This document shows, piece after piece, positions 11,902 through 22,929 of a DNA stretch of 64,000 nt. This stretch comes from Chamaecyparis obtusa (taxonomy: Eukaryota > Streptophyta > Pinopsida > Cupressales > Cupressaceae). A program made the translations under genes and the position numbers. Within the stretch, counting starts at the first letter, position 1. Each line of letters opens with the position of its first letter. Where the stretch lies: NCBI GenBank assembly GCA_027943335.1, contig BSBK01002093.1:496001-560000 (forward strand). Reading direction: 5' to 3'. Under the pieces are notes generated by a model. The model was not told the DNA's origin, ran no database searches, and saw nothing but the letters and a program-made list of their open reading frames with translations.

Positions 11902-13374
11902 TGTTATCACAACTTAAAATAATGTTGATGATTGATTATCTAATGGAGCTAATGATGAAGACCTACCAATATTAGATGTATGCATGATGATAGTAGAAAT
12001 ATTAGATCAGTTATATTCTTTTCATTGATGTCAAGCAATTGATTTCTGATTTATATTATGTTGTCATATCATTCGGTAAATGATATAAGATGAATGAGTT
12101 AAGAAGAAGAGTAAATGAGAAGTCGAGAACTTGTAGAACTTAAATGGGCAACATATATAGATTGGACAATGATCTAATTATGTTGGTATGATTTTTTTAT
12201 CTAACATATGAATATGTTAAGTCAGTAAAGTATGGTATGAAAGATTTGACAACTTGGTAAGTAAAGTTGTTATGGCAACCGAGATGGAAAAGTCACTCGG
12301 TAAGGTAAAGGTAAAAAGTTGGTCACTCGGTAAAGCGGAAAGGTTTAGGAACCGAGCGATGTAACCAAAATTCTAAGTGAAGAACACCGAGTAAGGAAAC
12401 GGTATTAAATGTGGATGGAATATATATTTAATGATTATCTATGATGAGTTGGATGATCATGATGATGAGGAAAGTCAGTTATAGAGATCTATGGTTATAA
12501 AAATCCAAGATGAAGATCTATGGCTAGATCTAAGCAACAAAAATAAGTTGAACAAGTTTCAAGAAAAGTTCAAGTTCCTAGGTGAAAATGAAACGTGTTA
12601 CCAAAATCCAAATCTGATGAATAATGAATTGAACAGTAAAGATTGACTAAAGGAAAACGTAATAGAGGAGATTAAGAGGTAAAAAAATTTTATATAAAGG
12701 ATGATCTTATATGGATAAAGAGCTGGCAAATTGAATATTTCAAGGGCTACCAACTATTGCACTGAAGAAGGAACATAGAGATTCCAAAAGGGAAAATGGT
12801 GATTTGATGAAGTGTTGATGCCAGTGGAAGATGAAGAATTAAAGTGAAGATTGAAGAGTGCACAAGGATCTGATTGAGAAAAGATAATTAGCATTTGTAA
12901 TAGTCAAAACTCTTAACAGAGTGGACTTAACAGTCTTATTATAAATCCTTGAGAAAGGTTACATTACAAAAAGAGTGTTTTAAGACCTCTAACAAGGCCA
13001 CTCCTAATAGGGTGAAGATCCTAACATATCTAAGGTTAATCCCTTAACCGGATCACACTTAATAGTGTGTTTTGTAATCTTTATCAGGATTGGCTCTTAA
13101 TCGGGCGTACTTCAAAAGAGTTTATTTCTTAGTGGGTGAAAATTCCCACAGTGGTTTTTCCCAAAGCTAGGTTTCCATGTTAAATATCTATGTCAAACAT
13201 TGTGAATGATTTGTGTAAATGATTTACTGATTGATATAGTTTATTTACTATTGTCAGTAAATAGAGAACTATGTTTCTACTGAGTATTTACCGACTTAAT
13301 CAAAGAAAGTTTATTAAGGTATTTTGTGATCAAGATTACTGATTCACCCCCCCCTTCTTCTTCGTAATCCAACA
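11902..13374 (+). repeat. Copia 2 5' LTR
   Basis: It begins TGTTATCACAAC and ends AATCCAACA, and matches 17639-19109. It contains two direct copies of CACTCGGTAA near 12291 and 12333, followed by inverted CCGAG copies to about 12390. The 3' LTR has lost one of the direct copies. Confidence 0.92.
12691..12698 (+). promoter_or_regulatory. Probable TATA box, Copia 2 5' LTR
   Basis: TATATAAAGGATGAT is conserved at the equivalent place (18392-18399) in the 3' LTR. It is a good match to a plant TATA box with its expected position inside the LTR. Confidence 0.6.
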
Positions 13375-14015
13375 ATTACTGAGAACATCGCACAATATAG
13401 TGGCAGAATCAAATAAGTTGTGAGTGCCATTAGAGGTGTTGGAGGATCATTGAATAATGAAGAAGTGGTAAGTAAAATCTTGAGAATTATGTCTTCTAAG
13501 TATGCTATTAGAGTATCTAAAATTTGAGAATTGAGATCTATACCAAATAATATTGTTACTCTTGAAGCCTTTATTGGGAAGCTAACTACTTTTGAGCTAA
13601 GTAACTTTGATAATAGTCTACTGACTATTGAGGCAACCTTCAAGTCATCTATGAGCATAGGAACATCAAGGAAAGAAAGAGAAAATCGCAGTACTTCACA
13701 TGGAAGTGAGTATGACAGTATCCTGACCAAAGAGAGAGAGCAAGAAGAATTTGAAGCACTACTAGATAACTGACTACCTAGACGCAAAGGAAAGTAAAAA
13801 GGTAAGTTACCATTGAAATGTTTCAATTGTATTAAGATTGGACATACTGCATCTAGATGTCCTGACAATGATAGAAATGATAAGAATGATAAAAGAGACA
13901 ACCAATACGTAAGATTCAGATATTTCAAGGACAAAGTAAAGAAGTCTTGCTACTTAGTTGAGGAAGGTATAACTGATGATACTGAGGAAGGTTATGAAGT
14001 TGTTTTGTTGCAATA
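13375..14015 (+). pseudogene. Copia 2 gag, N-terminally deleted and broken
   Basis: The sequence begins inside a UBN2-type gag domain, with YSGRIK...VVSAIRGVGGSLNNEEVVSKILRIM read through stops, then TLEAFIGKLTTFELSNFDN. A CCHC zinc knuckle (CFNCIKIGHTASRCP) lies at about 13819-13863. Roughly the first hundred or more residues usual in this family are absent, and the deletion reaches exactly to the LTR end. Stops near 13414, 13528 and 13771 break the frame. Confidence 0.85.
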
Positions 14016-14079
14016 AAGTAAGAATTAGATGAAGAAAAGTTTGAAGATGATAAAGAACTTGTTTCTCATGTAAGTAATC

Positions 14080-15480
14080 CAGACCCTTGGATTATTGATA
14101 ATGGTTGTTCACACCATATAACTGTTGATATTGATAAATTTGAGAATCTAGAAGAATATGATGGAGAATTTTTCAAATTTGGCAATCATGCTCCATTCCC
14201 TGTGAAAGGTAAGGGATCTATTGTACTAAATGAGAAGATGAAATTTAATGATGCATATTGGGTTAGAGGACTGAACTATAATTTGTTGAGTGTTGCACAA
14301 CTGAACAATACTAGCCACCGACTGGAATTTTAGAATAGAAAAGTTAAGATCTATGGTGTTGATGGAGATCTAATTGGAACTAGAGGACAATCAAGAGGTA
14401 ATCTATTTTATCTTGATATTGATGCAAAGAATTGTTTATTTTATAAAAATGAGGATGTATGGATATGGCATAGGAGACTATGTCATGTGAATTTTGAAAA
14501 CTTCATCAAAGTGAGTAAGAAAAGTAGAGTCAAAGGTCTACTGAAATTAAGAAAACTTGATAAAGCTATGTGTAAAGAATGTCAAATTGATAAGATGACC
14601 AAGTCAAGTTTTCTAAGAAAATGTTATTCTACAAATGGTATTTTGGAATTGGTTCACACTGACCTTTATGGTCCTATGAAAGTTCAAATCTATTATGGAG
14701 ATCAATAATTTATTTTGTTTGTTGATGATTATTCAAGAATGATGTCAGTCATGGTTTTAAAAGAAGAATCTGATGATTTTCAAATGTTTAAGTGGTATAA
14801 GGCTAAAGTTGAGAGGGAAATTGGTAAACAACTTAAGTGTATGAGATCTGATAGAGGAGGTGAATTCATCTCTGATGAATTTACTGTCTTCTTTGATGAG
14901 CATCTAATTAAAAGACAAGTGTCTACATGGAGGACTCCACAATAGAATGGGATAGCTAAAAGAAGAAATAGATCTATTATTGATTGTGCCAGAACTTTAT
15001 TGATTGATAAAAAGATTGCACAAACATTTTGGAGAGAAGATATAAGAACTGTAGTCTACACACTTAACCAAATATAGTTGAAGAAAGGTACAAATAAGAC
15101 ACCTTATGAACTATGGTTTGGAAAAACACCGAATGTAAGTTATTTCAAACATTTTGGAAGTAGGTGTTATATCTTGAAAGATTTTAGAAATGGAAAGTTT
15201 TATTCTAAAGGTGATGAAGGAATATTTATTGGTTATTCTTCAAAGAGTAAGGCATATAAATGTTTAACCAAGGATTCTAACAAAATAGTTGAAAGTGAAA
15301 ATGTAAGAGTTGATGAATTTTCTGAAAATAATGATGAGGATAGCAAAAAGGAACCTAAGGATTTTGACATATTTGTGTATGTACAAGATGGAAATTCGGT
15401 TTATACAATCGAGCAGTAGAAAGAAAGAACTAGTGAACAAGATGACCCTCTCCCGAGAGATGAGAATAATGATGATTAGG
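14080..15480 (+). pseudogene. Copia 2 protease and integrase, broken
   Basis: The protease signature is WIIDNGCSHHIT near 14090, again with D-N-G. GAG-pre-integrase follows with WHRRLCHVNFENF and CKECQIDKM (HHCC). The integrase core has ELVHTDLYGP, FVDDYSRMMS, RSDRGGEF and TPQ followed by a TAG at 14943-14945 just before NGIAKRRN. The last segment, KFYSKGDEGIFIGYSSKSKAY, is the copia integrase C-terminus. At least four stops interrupt it. The residue after GIA, normally the catalytic Glu, is Lys. Confidence 0.88.
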
Positions 15481-15499
15481 CTATCGAACCTATATTAGA

Positions 15500-17085
15500 A
15501 AAGTATGTTAGAAGATGCCACTCACCGAGCAGAATTATTGGAGACAAGAATGCAGGAGTCTTGACAAGAAGTAAGTTAAAAGATAATACTTGTTTGATTT
15601 CTGAATTTGAGCCTAGATTAGTAAAAGATGCACTAGAAAATGAAGACTAGATGAATGCTATGAAAGAAGAGATAGACCAAATTGAAAATAATAATACATG
15701 GTCACTAGTACCAAGACCTAAAGATAAGAATGTGATAGGAACAAAATAAATTTTTAGAAATAAACTCAATGAAAAAGGAGATGTGATCATAAACAAAGCT
15801 AGACTGGTTTGCAAAGAATATGCACAAGAAGAAGGTATTGACTATGGTAAAACTTTTGCCCATTTTGCTAGATTAGAAGGATTTGTTATATTAATTACTT
15901 ATGCAGCTTACAAAGGATTTAAGGTTTATCAAATGGATGTTAAATCTGTATTTTTTAATAGAATACTTGAAGAAGTCTACATAAAATAGCCTGATGGATT
16001 TGTTGATAAGAACAATAAGAACATAGTTTGTAAATTGCATAAATCTTTATATGGATTGAAGCAGGCTCCCCGAGCATGGTATGAAATATTGAACTCTTAT
16101 TTAGTTAAGATTGTATTTGAATGGACTAGTGATAACAATAATTTATGCTTAAAATGTGATAAATCTGATGAAATTTTGATTGCTGAAATATTTGTTGATG
16201 ACATTATATTTGGAGGTAATGAGATAATGTCTAAGTCATTTGTTGAGGAAATGAGAAAGAAGTTTGAGATGTCTATGATAGTAGAGATCAAATTCTTTAT
16301 TGGACTTCAAATACAACAAGTTAAAGATGGGATCTACATCACTCAATCTAAGTATATCAAGGAGATCCTAAAAACATTCAATATGAGAGATTAAAAACCA
16401 GTTGGAACACTGATGGCTACTGGTTGAAATTTTTCAAAAGAATATGATACTAAGGAGGTGAATGAAATAGTTTATCGAACCATGATTGGTAAGTTACATT
16501 ATGTGGTACATAGAAGACCTGACATTTCACATTCAATTGGTATTGTTGCAAGGTTTTCTGCAAACCCTAGGGAGACACATTTGTCTGCAGTTAAGAGGAT
16601 ATTCAGATATTTGAAATGGACTGAAGATTTTGGTCTGTTATACACAAGAAAAGGTAATTTTGATATTAAATTTTATACTGATGTTGACTGGGCAAAAAAT
16701 ATTGATGACAAGAAAAGCACTAGTGGTAGAGTTTTCTATTTAGGATAAAGACTAGTGACATGGTTAAGCCAGAAATAGAGTTGTATTTCTCAATCTATTG
16801 TTGAATATGAGTATGTGGCAACAGTTATGAACTATTATAATATTGTATGAATCAAACAATTACTGGAAGGTATGCATGAAGATATTACTGATCCTATTAC
16901 AATTTAATGTGATAACACTAGTGCTATTAACATATAAAAGAATCTGGTGATGCATTCTAAGACAAAACATATATCTATTAAGTATCACTACTTGAGAGAG
17001 AAAGTACAAGATAAGCATGTGACATTAGAATATGTGAATTCAAAGGAGAGGATACTTGATATCTTTACAAAATCATTACATTAAG
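15500..17085 (+). pseudogene. Copia 2 reverse transcriptase and RNase H, broken
   Basis: RT is recognised from [43 protein letters not shown] and FVDDIIFGGNE (about 16190-16220). The connection and RNase H follow with HRRPDISHSIGIVARF, RYLKWTEDFGLLY, TDVDWAKNIDDKKSTSG and a tail matching the RNase H end, as far as about 17085. Stops include TAG at 15648, 15987 and 16776, plus TGA at about 16848 in place of a Trp codon. The product is inactive. Confidence 0.87.
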
Positions 17086-17623
17086 GAAAGATGCATGTTG
17101 CATCAATTCAAGGACTTAATAGAATATATATCTTATGATTTGATGCTAGTATTTCACTCTTTAGGTGAAGCCTGAAGTTGTGAAAAAGGAACTTTGTGAC
17201 TATAATGTAAAATCTATATACTTGAGGTATATCTGAGATGTTTATGTTTCTTTGGCATTGTTGTCAAAGAGGGAGAGAATTAGCAATATTCATGGAGATT
17301 AAATAGTACAATTGATGCATAAATCCAAATGTCAGAGGGAGAATATTGAGAAGAGAACAAGTCAATTTCTACAAGTAGAACAAGAGGGATATGAGTTATA
17401 GAAATTCAGAAGAATGAAGATGAATACAGTAAGAGGGAGACAAATTAGATGAGTATGAAATAAGGTAATGTTGTTGAAAAAATCCAAACAGAAAGTGAGA
17501 AAGAGACTATAGATGAAAGATCAGAAAAAGAGGAGTAACTACTCAGAGGGAGTACAAAATATGAATGACAGTAAAGTATACCATCATCAATTGAACACTG
17601 AATTTGTTAGTGTTGCCATTAAT

Positions 17624-17638
17624 GCCAAAAAGGGATAT
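17624..17638 (+). other. Copia 2 polypurine tract
   Basis: The sequence ATGCCAAAAAGGGATAT lies immediately before the 3' LTR start TGTTATCA. It is the counterpart of the Copia 1 tract. Confidence 0.8.
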
Positions 17639-19109
17639 TGTTATCATAACTGATAATAATGTTGATGATTGATTATCTGATGGAGCTAATGATGAAGATC
17701 AACCAATATTAGAGGTATACATGATGATAGTAGAAATATAAGATCAATTGTAATCTTTTCATTGATGTCAAGCAATTGATTTCTGATTTATATTATGTTG
17801 TCCTATCATTCAGTAAATGATATAAGATGAATGAGTTAAGAAGAAGATGAGATGAGAAGTTGTAGAACTTAAATGGGCAACTGATAGAGATTGGACAATG
17901 ATTTGATTATGTTGGTATGATATTTTTCTATCTAACATATGAATATGTTAAGTTAGTAAAGTATGGTATTGAAGATTTGACAACTTGGTAAGTAAAGTTG
18001 TTATGGCTACCAAGATGGAAAATTCACTCGGTAAAGCAGAAAGGTTTAGGCACCGAGCAATGTAACCAAAACTCTAAGTGAAGAACATAGAGTAAGGAAA
18101 AGGTATTAAATGTGGATGGAATCTATATTTAATGATTAGCTATGATGAGTTGGATGATCATGATGATGGGGAAAGTTAGTTACAGAGATCTACGGTTATG
18201 AAAATTCAAGATGAAGATCTATGGCTAGATCTAAGTGGCAAAAATAAGTGGAACAAGTTTCAAGAAAAGTTCAAGTTCCTAGGTGAAAAGGAAACGTGTT
18301 ACTGAGATCCAGATTTGATGAATAATGAATTGAACTGTCAAGATTGACTAAAGGAAAACATAATAGATGAGATTAAGAGGTAGAACTTGTCTATATAAAG
18401 GATGATATTATATGGACAAATAGATGGCAAACTGAATAGTTAAAGGGCTACCAACTATTGCAGTGAATAAGGAACATAGATATTTCAAGCAGGAAAATAG
18501 TGATTTGATGAAGTGTTGATGTTAGTGGAAGATGAAGAATTAAAGTGAAGATTGAAGAGTGCACAAGGATCTGATTGAGCAAACATAATTGCACATCTAC
18601 AAGTCATTTTTATTACTATTGCTTATTAGCATTTGTAACAGTCAAATCTCTTAACAAAGTGGACTTGACGGTCTTATTGTAAATCCTTGAGAAAGGTGAC
18701 ATTCCAAAAAGAGTGTGTTAAGACCTCTAACAAGGCCACTCCTAACAGAGTGAAGATCCTAACCGATCTAAGGTTAATCCCTTAACTAGGTCACACCTAA
18801 CAGTGTGTTTTGTAATCTTTAACATGATTGACTCTTAACTGAGCGTACTTCAGAAGAGTATATTTCTTAGTGGGTGACAATTCCCACAATGGTTTTTCCC
18901 AAAGCTAGGTTTCCACGTTAAATATTTGTGTCAAACATTGTGAATGATTTGTGTGATTGATTTATTGATTGATATTATTTATTTATTGTTGTCGGTAAAT
19001 AGAGAACTGTGTGTCTACCAAGTCATTACTGAGTTAATCAAAGAAAGTTTATTAAGGTATTTTGTGATCAAGATTATTGATTCACCTCTCCCCTCTCCGT
19101 TTTCCACCA
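17639..19109 (+). repeat. Copia 2 3' LTR
   Basis: This 1471-bp partner of the 5' LTR ends CCACCA and is followed by the ATAAC duplication. A TATA box at 18392-18399 is conserved. The LTR has small deletions relative to the 5' copy, including one copy of the CACTCGGTAA repeat. Confidence 0.92.
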
Positions 19110-19473
19110 ATAACAATGAAAAACATAAATACATATCCATCCACTTCATAAAGAATAATACCACTAAAAATCAATAATAACATCATAAAATAATTTGTGA
19201 TCTTTAATAAAAAAAAATACACCAAATATCATTATAAAGTATCATGTCACATCTAGCTAGATCATCATGAAAATATGATCAAAACAGTAAGCACATGTAT
19301 AGACTAACATCTAAATCAACAATGATACTAGTAAAACCATAATAATGTACTGAAACCCTAAGCATCTCACAATGTTGATGTAAGATCACAACTTATAAAT
19401 AGTCATGAGATGAAAAGAGTCTAGCTCAGATTAAAATAATACAAAATAGAATGAAACCATAGGAGGTGCAACA

Positions 19474-19497
19474 CGCCCCCCCCCCCCCCCCCCCCCA
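19474..19497 (-). other. Gypsy A polypurine tract, expanded homopolymer
   Basis: A run of 21 C at 19476-19496 (G on the coding strand) sits just upstream of the LTR start TGTTGCACC. The Gypsy B counterpart at 55099-55119 is also G-rich, with interruptions. It is the likely plus-strand primer, lengthened by slippage. Confidence 0.75.
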
Positions 19498-19824
19498 AGC
19501 ATAGCCTTACTCCTGGAATCCTACAAATAAATAGGGGTACAAGTCTTTCAATCATGAATTATCCTCCAACGTGGTTAAAGTCTCATCACTTGGGTCTCAT
19601 TGGAACCTTACTTTCTCTATGTCTCAACCCCTAAGGTTCATCCTCTAATATTGTAGAATGTGGGTGGGATTTAAAGAAAGTTTCTCATCATCTAGTTGTA
19701 AAGCATCCCAATCAATTACATGGATCACATCAGGAATATGCTATCTAAGAATAGAATGTGAAAAACATCATGGATACAAGATATGATAGGTGGCAATGTT
19801 GGGTGGTAATAAATTGGAATAATC
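19498..19824 (-). pseudogene. Gypsy A integrase C-terminal remnant
   Basis: Read through stops, the minus strand shows HIPDVIHVIDWDALQLDDEKLSLNP and DIEKVRFQ...LKDLYPYLF. This is the C-terminal tail of gypsy integrase, which follows the FHVS-type motif. The same tail is found at 55130-55420 in Gypsy B. It is joined directly and out of frame to RNase H at about 19825, so the integrase catalytic core has been deleted. Confidence 0.7.
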
Positions 19825-21010
19825 CTCTCCCATTAGATAACACCTAAAAAATTTGATAGCTTTTACCAATTCATATGCTTGTTTTTCATTAATTTCATAT
19901 TTTAATTTTGCAGTTTGCATGGACTTACTAAAGAAAGCTATAGGTTGTTCAAAACCCTCCGAGTTCTTTTGCAAGAGAATTGCAACAACAATGTGAAAAG
20001 ATGCAAATGAGAATATTTTCATAGGCTTATTGTAATCAGAAGTCCTTACCCTTTTCTTCAATATCTTGTAAATAGGTCTTCTAATCTCAGCAAAATTAGT
20101 AACAAACCTCCTTAAGAAATTTACTTGGCCAAAGAATGAGTGTATTCCCTTCACAGTCTTGGGTTGTGGTACTTTATCTATTTTAAGGACCCTCTCTGGA
20201 TTAATCCCGAGCCCATCCTTTGAAACAATGTGACCAAGCAACTTTCCTTCAGTCACCCAAAAAGAACACTTTTGGGGATTTAAGGATATGCCATATTCAA
20301 GTGCTTTGACAAAAAAAATTCTAGGTGTCCACAATGTTGCCTTTCCTCCTTTGAGAAAACTATCAAATCATCTTTATATACCACCAAGAACTTATCAATG
20401 AAATCTGCAAAAGAAACATCTGTGACTCTTTGGAATATAGCTCCTGCATTTGTTAAGCCAAATGGAATCCTAACATAGACATAGGTCCCCCATGGTGTTG
20501 TAAATGAAGTTTTGTACTACTCTAATTATTTTACCATTACTTGGTTGTGTCCAGAGAAACCATCCATCATTGACATGAGCTCACATCCAGTCACCTTTTG
20601 CAACATTTCTTCCATGTTAGGAAAACCATAATTATCTTTTAATGAAGCTATATTTAAATTTCTAAAATCTACACATAATCTTATGTCTCCATTTTTCTTT
20701 CTCACGGGTATAAGGTTGGACACCCATGAAGAATATATGATGGCTTAATGATACCAACATCCCTCATTTTTATCAATTCTTCTTGCATTTTAGGAGCAAG
20801 AGTGGGATTAATGGGCTATTTTTTTGCCTAGATGGCTTTACATAATTATGCAAGGGAATCACATGCTAGAATAAATCTTCTTTGTAGGCTTTTAAATCAT
20901 TATATGACCAAGAAAATACATGCATACATTTTCTTAAAAGATCTATTAATGATATCCTTACCTTTGGAGACAACTTAGCAATGTATACATTTTTTGGAGC
21001 TTCTGTTGTT
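19825..21010 (-). pseudogene. Gypsy A reverse transcriptase and RNase H, broken
   Basis: RT begins near 21010 with an N-terminal segment (INLGTTEAPKNVYIAKLSP, DVFSWSYNDLKA). It continues with VRKKNGDIRLCVDFRNLN, a DGFSGHNQ segment, the catalytic VYKDDLIVFS (about 20375-20405) and KCSFWVTEGKLLGHIVSKDG. The RNase H part has ILLQKNSEGFEQPIAFFSKSM and YEINEKQAYELVKAIKFF, with the usual first Asp region poorly preserved. The frame is broken by several stops and by a frameshift near 20335. RNase H ends abruptly after FRCYLMGE. Confidence 0.85.
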
Positions 21011-21349
21011 CCAAGGTTTATTTCCTCCAAGTCCTTAGGATTTTAGATAGTCTTCATAGTCATTATTTTATCTTTATTATCAAAAGCCCTTTCAAGAACT
21101 ACTAATCCCTTGGGGTCCTCAATTTTCATCAACTATAATATATCCTTCCCAAGAATTGTATCTTTCCCTTTATCACTTTCCACGTATCCACTAAAATCAA
21201 TCTCTTGATTACAATACTCACCTTCACAATTCAAAAATCTGAGAATGTCAATGTTATTGTCAAATACTTGCCAATTCTCAATATTATTAGGGATTGAGGG
21301 CCTAGTTTGTATCCTAACCCTTGAAATTCCTTCAAATGTGATATTATCT

Positions 21350-21732
21350 GGCTTGACATAAATTTTATCCAAGAGATTTACCATTTTGTTATGGCTTCTA
21401 CCCATCTAGTCAATCCCAAAATCATCAAAACTTTCAGTCTCATCCAAAACAACATTCCTATATTATTTTAATCTCTTATTCTTGGGAGCATATTTCAATC
21501 TGACCTGGGATATGACCAATTAAGAATCTTCAATTACACTGAGATCCTTGATTCCATGTTTAGAAGATAATATCATCCCAATCAATAATGTTTCATACTC
21601 TGCAACATTATTTGTACAATCAAATAACAGAGTGAATGAAAACTTAAAAATCTTACCACTAGGAGATATTAGTAGAACACCTACACCTGAACCCTCTCTT
21701 GAACTAGCACCATCAAAGTACATAATCCAAAG
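21350..21732 (-). pseudogene. Gypsy A additional RNase H domain, upstream of RT
   Basis: The domain starts with MYFDGASSREGSGVGVLLISP (catalytic Asp), followed by NNVAEYETLLIGM (catalytic Glu) and EDS-stop-LVISQV (third Asp), then the GRSHNKMVNLLDKIYVK tail that normally holds the last acidic residue. This is the second, archaeal-like RNase H typical of Tat gypsy elements. It lies between protease and RT rather than after the normal RNase H. A TAA or TAG follows the DS motif and another stop lies near 21417. Confidence 0.8.
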
Positions 21733-21989
21733 ACCATTTTCATTAGACAAAGTTTCTTTATTCTTAGATAAAGATATAGGATACTTCTTCTCATCTACTA
21801 TCAGATCTTCAACTTTGAATGTGTTCATGTTAGTATCAAGGAAACATGTCATATTCTCATCCTTAATGACCTCAATCATATGTGAAACCCTTGAATCACA
21901 TTCAACCTTTAGATTATCTCCATCAATATTAAAAGTAGCAAAAGAAAGATCACATTGCAAACTACCTACCATAGATGAACTCTATTTTC

Positions 21990-22310
21990 TAGATAACATA
22001 CTGTAATGTGGAGGAATATCTACAACAAGAACACTCATTTTTAAATCTTTATCAAGGTATGCAACTAATTTATATGGTATTTATTTGATATTACCAATGA
22101 CAGACACTTCTCTTGAATCCATAGCTTGATATCTCACATTAGGAGTATCAACCTTCAACCCCATAGACTCCATAATTTTGACTGACATTTCTATATTTGA
22201 TGACCCTAATTATATCATGCAGTTCTTAAGCATTTTTCCATTAATTATCGATCACAGACAAAAAGAAAGGGTCCACACTACTTAGACAAGCATAGCAGAA
22301 CTATCTAAAT
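21990..22310 (-). pseudogene. Gypsy A aspartic protease region, degraded
   Basis: Read through several stops and frame changes, the minus strand gives DPFFLSVIDN, a SSNIEMSVKIMESMGLK-like segment following the lost D-S-G motif, RYQAMDSREVSVIGNIK, and VLVVDIPPHYSMLSRK. This order matches pepsin-type proteases of Tat-like gypsy elements. The active-site triad itself is destroyed, so the call rests on the flanking conserved segments and on position between gag and the RNase H. Confidence 0.55.
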
Positions 22311-22929
22311 ACATCTGAGGAATTTGAGAAACTAATCCCTCAGACTACTTTTCTTTATATTCCCTTTATTGTCCCCATCCTTTGTCATCTTATCTTCATC
22401 TAATTGTTCAAATTTAACTAAGGATACACCCTTAACCCATGTTAGATTTTTTTATTTGTGTTCTTCTATCCTCATCATTTCAAGAAAAGGAACTTTGACT
22501 GTAATTTGGGAAATTAATTGCAGCATATCTACAAGAACATACTTAGGGAAAAAAAATTCTTTACTTGAAGTATCTTCAACTTGAATTTCTCAGTTGCATT
22601 TAGTCTTCCTTTTTTGCTTAATGTCCTCTTGAATAGGAATAGCAAGAATTTTAGTAAATTTTATTTTAATTTTAGATGCAAAAGCTACATCAGTATGTTT
22701 AGGGACTTCACCCTTTTAGCCCAAACCTTGGCTTTCATCTCTTTGATCTTCATAGTGTCTTTATCCTTTTTTAGTATTTCTGCAATCTTACCCTTTTGAT
22801 ATTTAATGAACATACTGGCAGGATTACCATCCTCGCCTCCAATAACTCTATTTCTGAAATGGTATTTACCCTTTTCTTGGGTAACCATGTCTGTTGTAAT
22901 TTGTGTTATTTCCTCATCAGAAGGTCTTC

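Larger units (their letters stand above)
11902..19109 (+). mobile_element. Copia 2: Ty1/copia insertion, TSD ATAAC, lacking primer site and gag N-terminus
   Basis: This 7208-bp element has LTRs of 1473 and 1471 bp and is flanked by ATAAC at 11897-11901 and 19110-19114. LTR B retains the unoccupied site at about 54735-54750, with one ATAAT, which proves insertion. Internal order is partial gag, zinc knuckle, protease, integrase, RT, RNase H, polypurine tract. The internal region starts in the middle of gag directly after the LTR, so the primer-binding site and gag N-terminus are missing. It has many stops. LTR divergence is roughly 6% by eye. Confidence 0.93.
928..19473 (-). repeat. Gypsy A 3' LTR, split into three pieces by Copia 1 and Copia 2
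   Basis: The pieces are 928-2967, 10096-11901 and 19115-19473, together about 4.2 kb. They align in order with LTR B: 928-2745 with 51935-53740, 10909-11901 with 53750-54740, and 19115-19473 with 54745-55098. About 1.04 kb (2746-2967 plus 10096-10908) is missing from LTR B. The LTR starts on the minus strand with TGTTGCACC, directly after a G-rich polypurine tract. The other end, at 928, lacks the last 0.53 kb seen in LTR B and is probably truncated. Divergence between the two copies is roughly 10% by eye. Confidence 0.75.

Noticed and set aside
13344..13934. 196-codon minus-strand frame opposite Copia 2 gag
   Set aside because: It lies opposite gag and the zinc knuckle, which have clear family motifs on the plus strand. 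Its Leu/Ser-rich text is a shadow.
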